Assembly: GCA_016930715.1 (NCBI GenBank)
Contig: JAFGGC010000026.1
Location: forward strand, 1 to 64,000
From: Endomicrobiales bacterium
Lineage (GTDB): Bacteria > Elusimicrobiota > Endomicrobiia > Endomicrobiales > JAFGGC01
Direction of reading: 5' to 3'
DNA: 64,000 nt
Part shown: piece by piece, positions 14,543 through 22,278 of the stretch
Position numbering within the stretch: position 1 is the first letter of the stretch
How the letters are laid out: each line of letters opens with the position of its first letter
The notes under the pieces: model-generated
Database searches by the model: none
Told to the model about the DNA's origin: nothing
Seen by the model: only the letters and a program-made list of their open reading frames with translations
Program-made: the position numbers and the translations under genes

Positions 14543-14617
14543 TTTACCCGCCTGCGCAATTCGTGCCGGCAATAACCACGGCTATTCGCCGTATTGCCGT
14601 CACAGCTTCGGCGGATT
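14543..14617. repeat. AATCCGCC/GGCGGATT-type palindromic element, copy 4
   Basis: On the minus strand it runs from GGAATCCGCCGAAGC to GCGCAGGCGGGTAAA. The centre (14567-14599) is a hairpin with CGGCAATA/TATTGCCG outer arms and CGGC/GCCG inner arms around TATTC. Centre and right end match copy 1 between lpdA and gcvT; the left end matches copy 2 upstream of 7860. Confidence 0.55.
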
Positions 14618-14653
14618 CCGCTACACATTTGTTTATGGCTGCATCAAGGAGCT

Positions 14654-15478
14654 TCACTTCAAGCCCACGAAACCCTGGTCTTCCGCGAGTCTCTGGCCTT
14701 CGGCGCTCAACACGTAGTCAAGGAAGGCCTTTACTGTACCTTGCGGTTTTCCGTTGGTGTACATGAAAAGGGGCCTTGAATAGGCGTATTTACCCGAAAG
14801 TACTGTCTCTTTTGATGGTATAACGCCTTCAATTTTCAACGCTTTTACCGAACCAGTTATATAACCTAAGCCTACATATCCTATAGCGCCCGGCGTTTTG
14901 CCTACGGTCGAAGCAACCGCCTGGTTGGACGCCTGCATCAGGGCGTCCGCGCGCACTTTCTGATTGTGAAGTGCGAGCTCTCCGAAAGCCTCGAACGTTC
15001 CGCTGGCTGAATCCCTGGAAAGTACCACTATCTTGCCGCTTTGCCCCCCGACTTTCGACCAGTCTGAGATATTGCCGGTGAATATGTCCTTTACCTGCTT
15101 TTTAGACAGGTGGCCGATGGGGTTCGAGGGATGGACTATCACCGCTATGCCGTCCATTGCCACGACGTGGGCCTTGGGCGATATGCCCCTGCCCGCCGCA
15201 TTGGCTAGCTCGGCATCCTTTATGGCCCTTGAGGCGTCGGCTATGTCGCAAGTCCCTTCGATTAAGGACGTAATACCTACTCCGGAACCGCCCCCGCGGA
15301 CCGTAATTTTTGCCGAGGGATCATTATTCATGAATTCTTCGGCGGCTATCTGCGCTATGGGCAGGACAGTCGTCGATCCTTCTATGACGATCGTTTTTTC
15401 CCCTCCGGCAACCGGCCCTGGAAACGTCCCGGCTATCATCAGTATCATGCTTATTGCTGTTACGAGTGTTTTCTTCAT
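14654..15478 (-). CDS. pstS: Phosphate-binding periplasmic protein PstS
   Basis: Periplasmic receptor of the Pst importer. 274 aa with an N-terminal signal peptide (MKKTLVTAISMILMIAGTF, cleavage near residue 25). Ligand-loop motifs are IEGSTTVLPIAQIAAE, GGGSGVGI, SRDSASGT and GAIGYVGLGY; the S/T and SGT residues coordinate phosphate. GGAGAAATC precedes the ATG. Only 48 nt separate it from the porin gene upstream and no promoter is visible in that gap, so it should be co-transcribed from the Pho-box promoter at 16953-17006. Confidence 0.96.
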   Translation of the reverse strand: MKKTLVTAISMILMIAGTFPGPVAGGEKTIVIEGSTTVLPIAQIAAEEFMNNDPSAKITVRGGGSGVGITSLIEGTCDIADASRAIKDAELANAAGRGISPKAHVVAMDGIAVIVHPSNPIGHLSKKQVKDIFTGNISDWSKVGGQSGKIVVLSRDSASGTFEAFGELALHNQKVRADALMQASNQAVASTVGKTPGAIGYVGLGYITGSVKALKIEGVIPSKETVLSGKYAYSRPLFMYTNGKPQGTVKAFLDYVLSAEGQRLAEDQGFVGLK

Positions 15479-15526
15479 ATGATTTCTCCTTTTCGTTTTT
15501 TTTCTTCCGACGGTTTTCTAACGCGT

Positions 15527-16819
15527 TTAGAACTTATACACCACATCGAACTGAACAAGGCTCTTCGGTGTCGTGGTGGTAGCGTTGTTTATCAGGTCCA
15601 TCGAGTAGTAATCGATGCCCAGGCTCGCGGCCTTTGTCAGCCCCATAGTGAGCGCTATTTCGCTGCCGCTTGTGTTAAGCGCTCCGCCGTAGGCGTCCGA
15701 ATCGCCCAGCTTGTTGAGCCAGGAATTGGCTTCAAGGCGTCTCTGGATGTATTTAACCTCCCAGGTGCCGAAGCCGCTGACCTTCGCGTGTCCGAACTTG
15801 GCGCCGTAAGCGCTGCCGCCCGTGTCAGAGGCCGGCGCGGAGTCGCCGTTGGTTACAGAGTCGCCGAAAAGCCCCAGAGTATAGGACCCGACGAGATTAG
15901 CGAACGACAGATCGATGCTCGGGTTTGTGCAGACGTAGTCGAACGCGGGTGTGCCGTAGTATCCGGTGTCCTTGCCGTTGACGTTGAAGGTCTGCATCGC
16001 GACGGCTCCCTTGATCTTGACGTTTTTCGCCGCCTTCCAGGAGAAGCCCGGCTGAGCGATGTAGGCGTCGGCCTGGTTGGCAGTCGAGTTCTTTTCGTTG
16101 AAGACGAGCCAGCTGGCGTTGGCAAAAAAGCTGAAATCGTCGCTCAGGTTTTTTGAGAAGTTCATTGCCACGCCGTCCGGGTTGACGTCGCCGTCCCAAA
16201 GCAGGTCGGTCGTGTTCCAGACGTGCGTTGCGGCTTTCATCTTCCCGGCTGTCAGGGTGACGCTTGAAAAAGGCAGATACTTGAGGTAGGCGTAGTCCAC
16301 CATTAACCTTGCCTTGCCGAAGCCGTTGGAAAGGGTATGGTTGGTCGATGTAGGTTCGGAGTCGATTATGGAATCACCAGATACGTTTCCCGAAACGCTT
16401 GTTCCGGCCGCGGTGCCCGTAACGGATTTGTCGGACAGTTTTTCGCCTCCGGTGGCCAACCCGAAGCCGGCCTGCATTTTCTCAGACATAGCAGATTCAA
16501 AACCCACTCTCAGGCGTATCCTTTGCCTTATTCTTGGATAGGACTTGCTTGCGGTCCAGTCAGCCTGGCTGCGCAGGCGCAGGTCGCCTTTGATGGATAT
16601 TTTCTGTGTCCAGGAGGGGACGTTTAAGGACTTGCCGCTGGCGAGTTCGCTTCTTACTGCTTCTTTGGTTTCCGTCATTATCTGTTGCGCCTCGCCGTAG
16701 GTTATTACTCCTTTTTCGGCGAGCTTTTCGACAAGCATGTCGACTTCTCCGGCCGTGCCAAAAACCGGTATCTGAACCGCGATTGATGCTGCCAAGAACA
16801 ACTTCAATAATTTCTGCAT
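15527..16819 (-). CDS. Putative outer-membrane porin, phosphate-regulated
   Basis: 430 aa. Signal peptide MQKLLKLFLAASIAVQIP ending near residue 23, a helical periplasmic stretch (VDMLVEKLAEKGVITYGEA, residues 26-60) like that of putative-porin families, then alternating amphipathic strands starting ISIKGDLRLRSQADW and ending in FDVVYKF with a terminal Phe, the outer-membrane insertion signal. Position as first gene of the pst operon, behind a Pho box, suggests a phosphate- or polyphosphate-permeable channel analogous in role to PhoE or OprP, without evident sequence similarity to those. GGAGG lies 8 nt upstream of the ATG. Confidence 0.82.
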   Translation of the reverse strand: MQKLLKLFLAASIAVQIPVFGTAGEVDMLVEKLAEKGVITYGEAQQIMTETKEAVRSELASGKSLNVPSWTQKISIKGDLRLRSQADWTASKSYPRIRQRIRLRVGFESAMSEKMQAGFGLATGGEKLSDKSVTGTAAGTSVSGNVSGDSIIDSEPTSTNHTLSNGFGKARLMVDYAYLKYLPFSSVTLTAGKMKAATHVWNTTDLLWDGDVNPDGVAMNFSKNLSDDFSFFANASWLVFNEKNSTANQADAYIAQPGFSWKAAKNVKIKGAVAMQTFNVNGKDTGYYGTPAFDYVCTNPSIDLSFANLVGSYTLGLFGDSVTNGDSAPASDTGGSAYGAKFGHAKVSGFGTWEVKYIQRRLEANSWLNKLGDSDAYGGALNTSGSEIALTMGLTKAASLGIDYYSMDLINNATTTTPKSLVQFDVVYKF

Positions 16820-16952
16820 TGTGTTAACCTCCGTTTAGTTTTTAGTACCTCGCCAGAAAACACGCGTCGTCCTGAACGTCTTGTTCGCCTTTTGGCCTCC
16901 TTTCCCGCTTTTAAGAACGGTTTGATTCACGTTCAATTGCCTTACGCGTGAA

Positions 16953-17006
16953 ATGATAACAAAGGCGCGTTAAGTTCAAATAAAATAATTGTTAATTGTT
17001 TGTTAA
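16953..17006 (-). promoter_or_regulatory. Pho-box promoter of the porin-pst operon
   Basis: Minus strand: TTAACAA at 17006-17000 and again at 16995-16989, then weak TTTATTT at 16984-16978 and TTAACGC at 16973-16967, all at exact 11-bp spacing. TATCAT (-10) follows at 16958-16953, 8 nt after the last repeat, with no recognisable -35. Four TTAACA-like repeats with an 11-bp period are the layout of PhoB/PhoP boxes, and their position replacing the -35 fits activation by the adjacent PhoB. Confidence 0.8.
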
Positions 17007-17035
17007 GGGTTTTGAGGAATGATGCGATGGGTATG

Positions 17036-18757
17036 TCAGGCCGGTAGCTCGACGGTAAAAACCGTTCCGGCGCCCGGAGAGCTTGCAACCCTGATGCTGC
17101 CGCCGTGGAGCTGTACGATATGCTTGACTATGGAGAGGCCGAGGCCGGTCCCGCCGGATTCGCGTGACCTTGACTTGTTGACCACGTAGAACCTTTCGAA
17201 TATCCGGTCGATGTGTTCGGCTGGTATGCCGATCCCCGTGTCCGATACCTCAATGACGGCAGTTCCGTCTTTCTTTTCGGCGCGCAAGGAAACGGTGCCT
17301 TTTTCGGTGTATTTGACGGCGTTGTCCAGAAGATTGATCAAGACTTGTTCGAGCTTGAAAGCGTCGCCCTTGACCGTGAGTGCAGGGTCGACTGAAATAT
17401 TTATTTCAAGGCCGCTTTCCTTTATCCTGTATTCAAGCGCTGCGGCGGCGTTGTCGATGAGGGACTTAACGCTTAAATCTGAAATCTCAAGACCGCCGGA
17501 TGGGCTCTCTAGATTCGAAAGGGTCAAAATGTCCTTTACTATGGAAATGAGGCGGTCGGTGTGCTGGATGATGATACGGCAGTATTGCGCGTGTTTTTTG
17601 TCTGTAACTTCGGCGAGGGTTTCAGCGTAGCCCTTGATTGCCGTGAGTGGCGTGCGTAGTTCGTGCGAAACGTTGGTCACGAGGTCCTTCTTGATAGCTT
17701 CGAGGTTCTTGAGAGTTGTGACGTCCGTGAGTATGAAAACGCATTCGTTCTTCTGCGTTATGTAGGAGGCGCTTGCCACGTAGTTCCTTGATTTTAATGT
17801 GAATTCGTCTGTTGACGATGACTTGCCGCGTATGGCATTTTCTATGAATTCGGAGACGACCCGGTCACGAATGAGCTCCCAGTAATGCCTGCCTTCAGTT
17901 TTATCAACGTTGAAAACTGTGTTAAAACTGGTATTGGAGAGTTTGGCTACGCCGTTCTCGTCAAATACCGCCAGTGATTCGCTCATAGAGCCGAGTATGG
18001 CAAGTATTTCGTTTTTCTGGAGTTCGGTTTCGGCTATCAGCGCCCTCAGGCGTTCTACCATGTTATTGAAGGACAGCGAGAGTTCGTTCATCTCGGACGA
18101 GCCTTCGATCGAAACGTGGAGCTGCAGGTTGCCTTCAGAGACCGATTTGGTGGCAGAGACAAGCTCCGATATCGGCCGTGAAAAGCGCCTGGTCGCGATG
18201 AAAGCGAAAACTATCGCGCCAAGGAAAAGAAATATCGCCAGCTGCAGCATCCTGAGGTTGAATGTGGCAAGGAAGGTTTTTATGTCTTTTAGGTGCGCGC
18301 TCACCCTCAAAAAACCGATGTGACGGCCGTTTGATTTTAGAACCGCCGCGCCGTAAAGAAAATCCTCGTGTGCCGTTGAGCTGAAGCGCATTGAAAAACC
18401 CGTGGTGTTTGTGAGGGCTTCCTGCACTTCTGGACGGCCTATATGGTTCCCCATTCCGGATACCTCGTTCTCCGTGTCCACGAGAACGACGCCCCGGGGG
18501 TCAATTACGGTGAGCCTGTACTTTGACGATCGGGTAAAAGCGGAGCACAAAGTCGTCAATTCCTTTGTCCCGCCGGTTTCGAGGAGAACGGCGGTCTGCG
18601 GGGCAAGGGCGTGAAGGAGGTTTTCAATGGACGCTTTTGACGAGGATATGAAGGCGTTCTTGAGCTCGCGAACGGTGAAGGAATAATAGGCCGAAAGTAT
18701 CAGGATTATCAGGATAGCTTGAGCCGCGAGGATTTTCGTGAATAGCGTTCTTTTCAT
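17036..18757 (-). CDS. phoR: Phosphate regulon sensor histidine kinase PhoR-like
   Basis: 573 aa membrane sensor kinase. TM1 at about 8-26, a periplasmic sensor region to about 168 (longer than in E. coli PhoR), TM2 at about 170-192, HAMP, a PAS domain (SMSESLAVFDENGVAKLSN), HisKA with phosphoacceptor in SHELRTPLTAIKGY (His near 355) and HATPase_c with N (LLDNAVKYTEKG), G1 (SDTGIGIP) and G2 (GGTGLGLSIVKH) boxes. It overlaps phoB by ATGA and lies next to the Pho-regulated operon, which supports the PhoR assignment; a different stimulus cannot be ruled out from sequence alone. Confidence 0.9.
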   Translation of the reverse strand: MKRTLFTKILAAQAILIILILSAYYSFTVRELKNAFISSSKASIENLLHALAPQTAVLLETGGTKELTTLCSAFTRSSKYRLTVIDPRGVVLVDTENEVSGMGNHIGRPEVQEALTNTTGFSMRFSSTAHEDFLYGAAVLKSNGRHIGFLRVSAHLKDIKTFLATFNLRMLQLAIFLFLGAIVFAFIATRRFSRPISELVSATKSVSEGNLQLHVSIEGSSEMNELSLSFNNMVERLRALIAETELQKNEILAILGSMSESLAVFDENGVAKLSNTSFNTVFNVDKTEGRHYWELIRDRVVSEFIENAIRGKSSSTDEFTLKSRNYVASASYITQKNECVFILTDVTTLKNLEAIKKDLVTNVSHELRTPLTAIKGYAETLAEVTDKKHAQYCRIIIQHTDRLISIVKDILTLSNLESPSGGLEISDLSVKSLIDNAAAALEYRIKESGLEINISVDPALTVKGDAFKLEQVLINLLDNAVKYTEKGTVSLRAEKKDGTAVIEVSDTGIGIPAEHIDRIFERFYVVNKSRSRESGGTGLGLSIVKHIVQLHGGSIRVASSPGAGTVFTVELPA

Positions 18758-19434
18758 TCTTCTATTTTATATCCCATGCCGCGCACGTTTTTTATCAGTT
18801 GGCCCGCCTTGCCCAGCTTTTCCCTGAGGTGGTTGATGTGGACGTCTATGGTCCTGTCCACTACTATCTTTTCCTCGCCCCAAAGATAGTCTAATATCTT
18901 TTCCCTGGAAAAGACCCATCCTTTTTTTGAAGCCAGCAGTTCGAGTATCTTGTATTCGGTCGTCGTGAGGTTGGCTTCTTTTCCGTGCGCCCTGACGCTG
19001 AACTTGTCGGGATAGAGGGTCAGAGAGCCGCCTATGGCTATTTTTTTGCCGTCGCTTTTGAATTCGATGCGCCTCAGAACGACCTTCACGCGGGCGACCA
19101 GTTCCTTGGGAGAAAAGGGTTTGGTTACGTAGTCGTCGGCCCCCAGTTCAAGGCCGATTATCTTGTCGGTTTCCTCTGCCCTGGCCGTCAGCATTATTAC
19201 GGGGGTTCTCGAAAGGGACGGGTCTTTCTTGAGCTCCTTGCATATCTCAAGGCCGTCAGCGTCGGGAAGCATTAGGTCGAGTATTATGAGGTCGGGCCTG
19301 TTTTTTGAGGACCACCTAAGGAATCCGGAGGCCGAGGCGAAGGTCTTTGTTTTAAAACCCGCCTTTTTAAGGTGAAGCTCAACAAGCTTCAAGATGTCTT
19401 TTTCGTCTTCTAAGATTGCTATGAGGGCGTTCAT
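18754..19434 (-). CDS. phoB: Response regulator PhoB-like (OmpR family)
   Basis: 226 aa. Receiver domain with the phosphoacceptor Asp in LIILDLMLPDADG (about residue 53), conserved T in VIMLTARAEE and K in DDYVTKPFSPKEL. C-terminal winged helix with TTTEYKILELLASKKGWVF and TIDVHINHLREKLG, where the recognition helix lies. Expected to bind the 11-bp repeats upstream of the porin gene. Only 3 nt separate it from the DUF362 gene upstream, so phoBR is probably expressed as the tail of that operon; no Pho box is seen directly in front of phoB. Confidence 0.92.
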   Translation of the reverse strand: MNALIAILEDEKDILKLVELHLKKAGFKTKTFASASGFLRWSSKNRPDLIILDLMLPDADGLEICKELKKDPSLSRTPVIMLTARAEETDKIIGLELGADDYVTKPFSPKELVARVKVVLRRIEFKSDGKKIAIGGSLTLYPDKFSVRAHGKEANLTTTEYKILELLASKKGWVFSREKILDYLWGEEKIVVDRTIDVHINHLREKLGKAGQLIKNVRGMGYKIEE

Positions 19435-19437
19435 TGT

Positions 19438-20514
19438 TCAGTACTTCCTGAATAGCTGTCCCCATTCGGTTTTCATGAACTCTTTGATGCGCCCGGCGCC
19501 GACTGTAGGGTACCAGAGCAGGTCGTGGTAGACGTTTGACGCGAACGGCGCCCAGACCACCAGGGGCGTGTGCAGAAGCAGCTTTTCGAGGAACTGCAGG
19601 GGGCCGCGCCTCAGCATCTGGTCGCCCCAGATGACGAACGAGCGCTTGGTCTTAAACCCGAAGTTGACGCTGGATATGTCTTCGCCAGCTATTTCGATGT
19701 TTTTGGGGTTCCCAACGCCAAGGCCCGCCTCGTCGCACATCCGGATGTAGGGTATCTCCATCGGGTCAAAGCCCATCATCCTGGCGGCTATCGCATCTAT
19801 GGCCACCGAATCGGCGCCGGCAAGTATGTAGTCCTTGATTTTGGGGATCATCGTCCTGGGGCCCGCGCCGTCGCCGCACACGGTGCCGTCCATCACCGTG
19901 AAAATGCCCGGGTGGAGCTCCTTTTGCATCAGCATCAGGTCGTAGAGCACCTCGTGCATGTACTTGTGCGAATAATGGCGCACTTCCTTTAGCAGGCCGC
20001 CGAAGGAGTTCTTTATCGAGCCGGTCGTGGTGGAGTGGCCGTGGGTCTTGACGGTCGGAAGGTGGAGGACGTTTTTGCCTATGAACATCTTGGGGATGTA
20101 TATACCCTCCGGGAATATGAAATTGAGCTTCAGGAGCTTTGATTTAAAATCATATTTCACCCATTCAACGTCAGGGAGCGCTATGAAGGGTAAGCTGAAT
20201 TTATTGAGTATCGGCATCCATTTGTTGTTGTTAGCGCCCTTTACGGGGTTGGTGACGACCGTCTTGTTCTCGACCGGGAATATTTTTTCCTTATCATACC
20301 CGGAATCGATGAGCGCCTTGAGGGCGCCATCGACCTGCCAGGGTTGCGAGGAACAGGCCGGGAAATATTTTGTCCAGGAGAGGTTCAGTTTTATCAGAAG
20401 GTCCCTTTCCCGCGGGATCGCCTTTTCGAATTCAGCGAGCTTCATAAGCCTGGCGTAATCGGGAAGCACCGTTTCCGGCGCGGTTTTCAAAACAGCTATC
20501 TTAGCGGTTGCCAT
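19438..20514 (-). CDS. DUF362 domain protein
   Basis: 358 aa. Typical DUF362 blocks: RDLLIKLNLSW near the N-terminus, HLPTVKTHGHSTTTGSIKNS in the middle, DGTVCGDGAGPR and GADSVAIDAIAARMMG. DUF362 proteins are uncharacterised; some carry ferredoxin domains, but this one has no CxxCxxC cluster. AGGAGAG lies 8 nt before the ATG. It is between a UbiA-type prenyltransferase gene and phoB, so a role in polyprenyl-phosphate-linked sugar metabolism is possible but only inferred from context. Confidence 0.85.
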   Translation of the reverse strand: MATAKIAVLKTAPETVLPDYARLMKLAEFEKAIPRERDLLIKLNLSWTKYFPACSSQPWQVDGALKALIDSGYDKEKIFPVENKTVVTNPVKGANNNKWMPILNKFSLPFIALPDVEWVKYDFKSKLLKLNFIFPEGIYIPKMFIGKNVLHLPTVKTHGHSTTTGSIKNSFGGLLKEVRHYSHKYMHEVLYDLMLMQKELHPGIFTVMDGTVCGDGAGPRTMIPKIKDYILAGADSVAIDAIAARMMGFDPMEIPYIRMCDEAGLGVGNPKNIEIAGEDISSVNFGFKTKRSFVIWGDQMLRRGPLQFLEKLLLHTPLVVWAPFASNVYHDLLWYPTVGAGRIKEFMKTEWGQLFRKY

Positions 20515-20527
20515 TTAAGAATCTCTC

Positions 20528-21403
20528 CTATCTGTATAATATGAAGCCCGCCGCGGCTGCCCAGAGGATTATGTTTATCAGCAGGGGCATGTCGTTTATC
20601 AGCACCGTCTCGGGGCTTCCGCCGAGTTCCTTCTTGTGTATGAGGTAGAGGTACCTGAATATGCCGTAAAGGACGAAAGGTATGGTCAGTATAAGGTTTT
20701 TGGTGCCGAATTTTTCTACCGTTTCGTCCGAAATGGTGTAGAGTGTATAAGAGACCAGCGTTGACGCAGTGACCACCGATATCATCTGGTCGAGAAGCTC
20801 GGTGCTGTAGTCTTCAAGGACCTTCCTGTGGCCGTGGGCGTCGTCAAGCGTCAGGAGTTCGTGGCGCCTCTTGCTCAGCGCCAGGAACAGCGATATGAGG
20901 ATAGTGCATATCAAGAGCCACGAAGATATCTCGACGCCTATGACCACCGTGCCTGCGATAACCCTGAGCACGAAACCGGCGGCTATGGTGAATATGTCCA
21001 GGATTATGATGTGCTTGAGGACGAACGAGTAGAGCACCTGCAGAACGAAGTAAAATGCCGCAACCGTAAAAAACGGCCTGCCGAGAAGGAATGCCGCGAA
21101 AAAAGAAGCGCCGGCCAGCGAATAAAAAAGTATCCACGCCTTTTTCACGGTGATCTTTCCGGAGGCGACGGGGCGCTTTGATTTAACGGGGTGTTTCCTG
21201 TCGTACTGAAGGTCTAGTATGTCGTTTAAAACGTATACCGAACCGGACAGCAGGCAGAAAACAATGAAGGACCCGATGACCAGAAAAAGCAGGTCGGCGT
21301 AAAAAAGATTCTGCGAGAAAAGTATCCCCGCGAAAATGAAAAGGTTCTTTGTCCATTGTTTCGGCCGCATCGCGTGGAAAGCGTTCAACGTGAAATCGAT
21401 CAT
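20528..21403 (-). CDS. UbiA-family prenyltransferase, decaprenyl-phosphate phosphoribosyltransferase-like
   Basis: 291 aa, about eight to nine membrane helices. The first Asp motif NDILDLQYDRKHPVKSKRP and the second region DDAHGHRKVLEDYSTELLDQ resemble the DPPR synthase branch of UbiA, which moves 5-phosphoribose from PRPP to polyprenyl phosphate, rather than the quinone branch. The product would be a lipid-linked pentose for cell-envelope glycans. The start overlaps the PHP gene stop by ATGA. Assignment to DPPR synthase rests on the KHPxKxxRP and HRKVL signatures; no arabinosyl epimerase is present in the window. Confidence 0.8.
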   Translation of the reverse strand: MIDFTLNAFHAMRPKQWTKNLFIFAGILFSQNLFYADLLFLVIGSFIVFCLLSGSVYVLNDILDLQYDRKHPVKSKRPVASGKITVKKAWILFYSLAGASFFAAFLLGRPFFTVAAFYFVLQVLYSFVLKHIIILDIFTIAAGFVLRVIAGTVVIGVEISSWLLICTILISLFLALSKRRHELLTLDDAHGHRKVLEDYSTELLDQMISVVTASTLVSYTLYTISDETVEKFGTKNLILTIPFVLYGIFRYLYLIHKKELGGSPETVLINDMPLLINIILWAAAAGFILYR

Positions 21404-22278
21404 CGTGGGTCTCTCCTTCTGTGGCTTTCGTGGTATTTTTTCATTTTATCGAGTATGCTGTAGGGTATCTTCACGCTTCCCATCAGGGGTTCGTCCCCCG
21501 CTACCCCGCCGTGACAATCCGAACCGCCTGACCTTAAAAGGCCGTATGCGCTGGCAAGCGAGCTGAAGTGGTCCACCATTGAAGGCGGGTGCTTGGAATG
21601 CCACACTTCTATGCCGGCCAAACCCGACCTTATAAGCGTTTCAAGCAGGTTCTTGTCGCTGTAGTGCGCGTAGAAAGGATGCGCGAGCACGGCTATTCCG
21701 CCGGCGTCGGAAATCAGCTTTATGGCCTCTTCGGGCGACAGGAATTTTTTCGGCACGTATGCAGGTTTGCCGTGCCCGAGGTATTTGAAAAAGGCGTCGT
21801 TTATGGTCCTTACGATACCCTGTTCTATCATTGCGCGGGCGAAATGCAGCCTGCCTATCGAGCCCTTGCCGGCGCCGTCAAAGAATCTCTTCTCGTTCAG
21901 GCCAAGTCCCAGTTTCGAGAGTTTTTCAAGTATCTTGAAAGCGCGTTCGTGCCTCTTCTTGCGGAATTCTTTGAGCGTGGCGTCAAGAACGGGGTTTTTC
22001 CAGTCGATGAAGTACCCGAGAATGTGCATCTCGCTTCTCTGAGTCTGGTTCGTGAGTTCGGTGGACAGCTCCACTCCCGGCACTATTTCGATATCCCTGC
22101 CCCCGGCGTGCTTTATGGCCGGCTCGATGCCGTCGATTATGTCGTGGTCCGTTATGCTTATGGCCGAAAGGCCGACCTTGACCGCGTGGTCGACGGTCTG
22201 TTCCGGCGTGAACGTGCCGTCGGAAAACCTGGTGTGCACGTGAAGATCCACGTATTTTTTTGCGCCTGTTGAGGTCAT
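21400..22278 (-). CDS. PHP-domain phosphoesterase (RNase AM/YciV-like)
   Basis: 292 aa. All PHP metal motifs are visible: DLHVHTRFSDG (I), ITDHDIIDG (II), PGVELST with the following EMHILGY, AHPFYAH and GSDCHGG. Order and spacing match the YciV/TrpH family, whose members act as 5'-3' exoribonuclease or 3',5'-nucleotide bisphosphate phosphatase. It is coupled by ATGA overlaps to both the PIN-PhoH gene upstream and the prenyltransferase gene downstream. Confidence 0.85.
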   Translation of the reverse strand: MTSTGAKKYVDLHVHTRFSDGTFTPEQTVDHAVKVGLSAISITDHDIIDGIEPAIKHAGGRDIEIVPGVELSTELTNQTQRSEMHILGYFIDWKNPVLDATLKEFRKKRHERAFKILEKLSKLGLGLNEKRFFDGAGKGSIGRLHFARAMIEQGIVRTINDAFFKYLGHGKPAYVPKKFLSPEEAIKLISDAGGIAVLAHPFYAHYSDKNLLETLIRSGLAGIEVWHSKHPPSMVDHFSSLASAYGLLRSGGSDCHGGVAGDEPLMGSVKIPYSILDKMKKYHESHRRRDPR

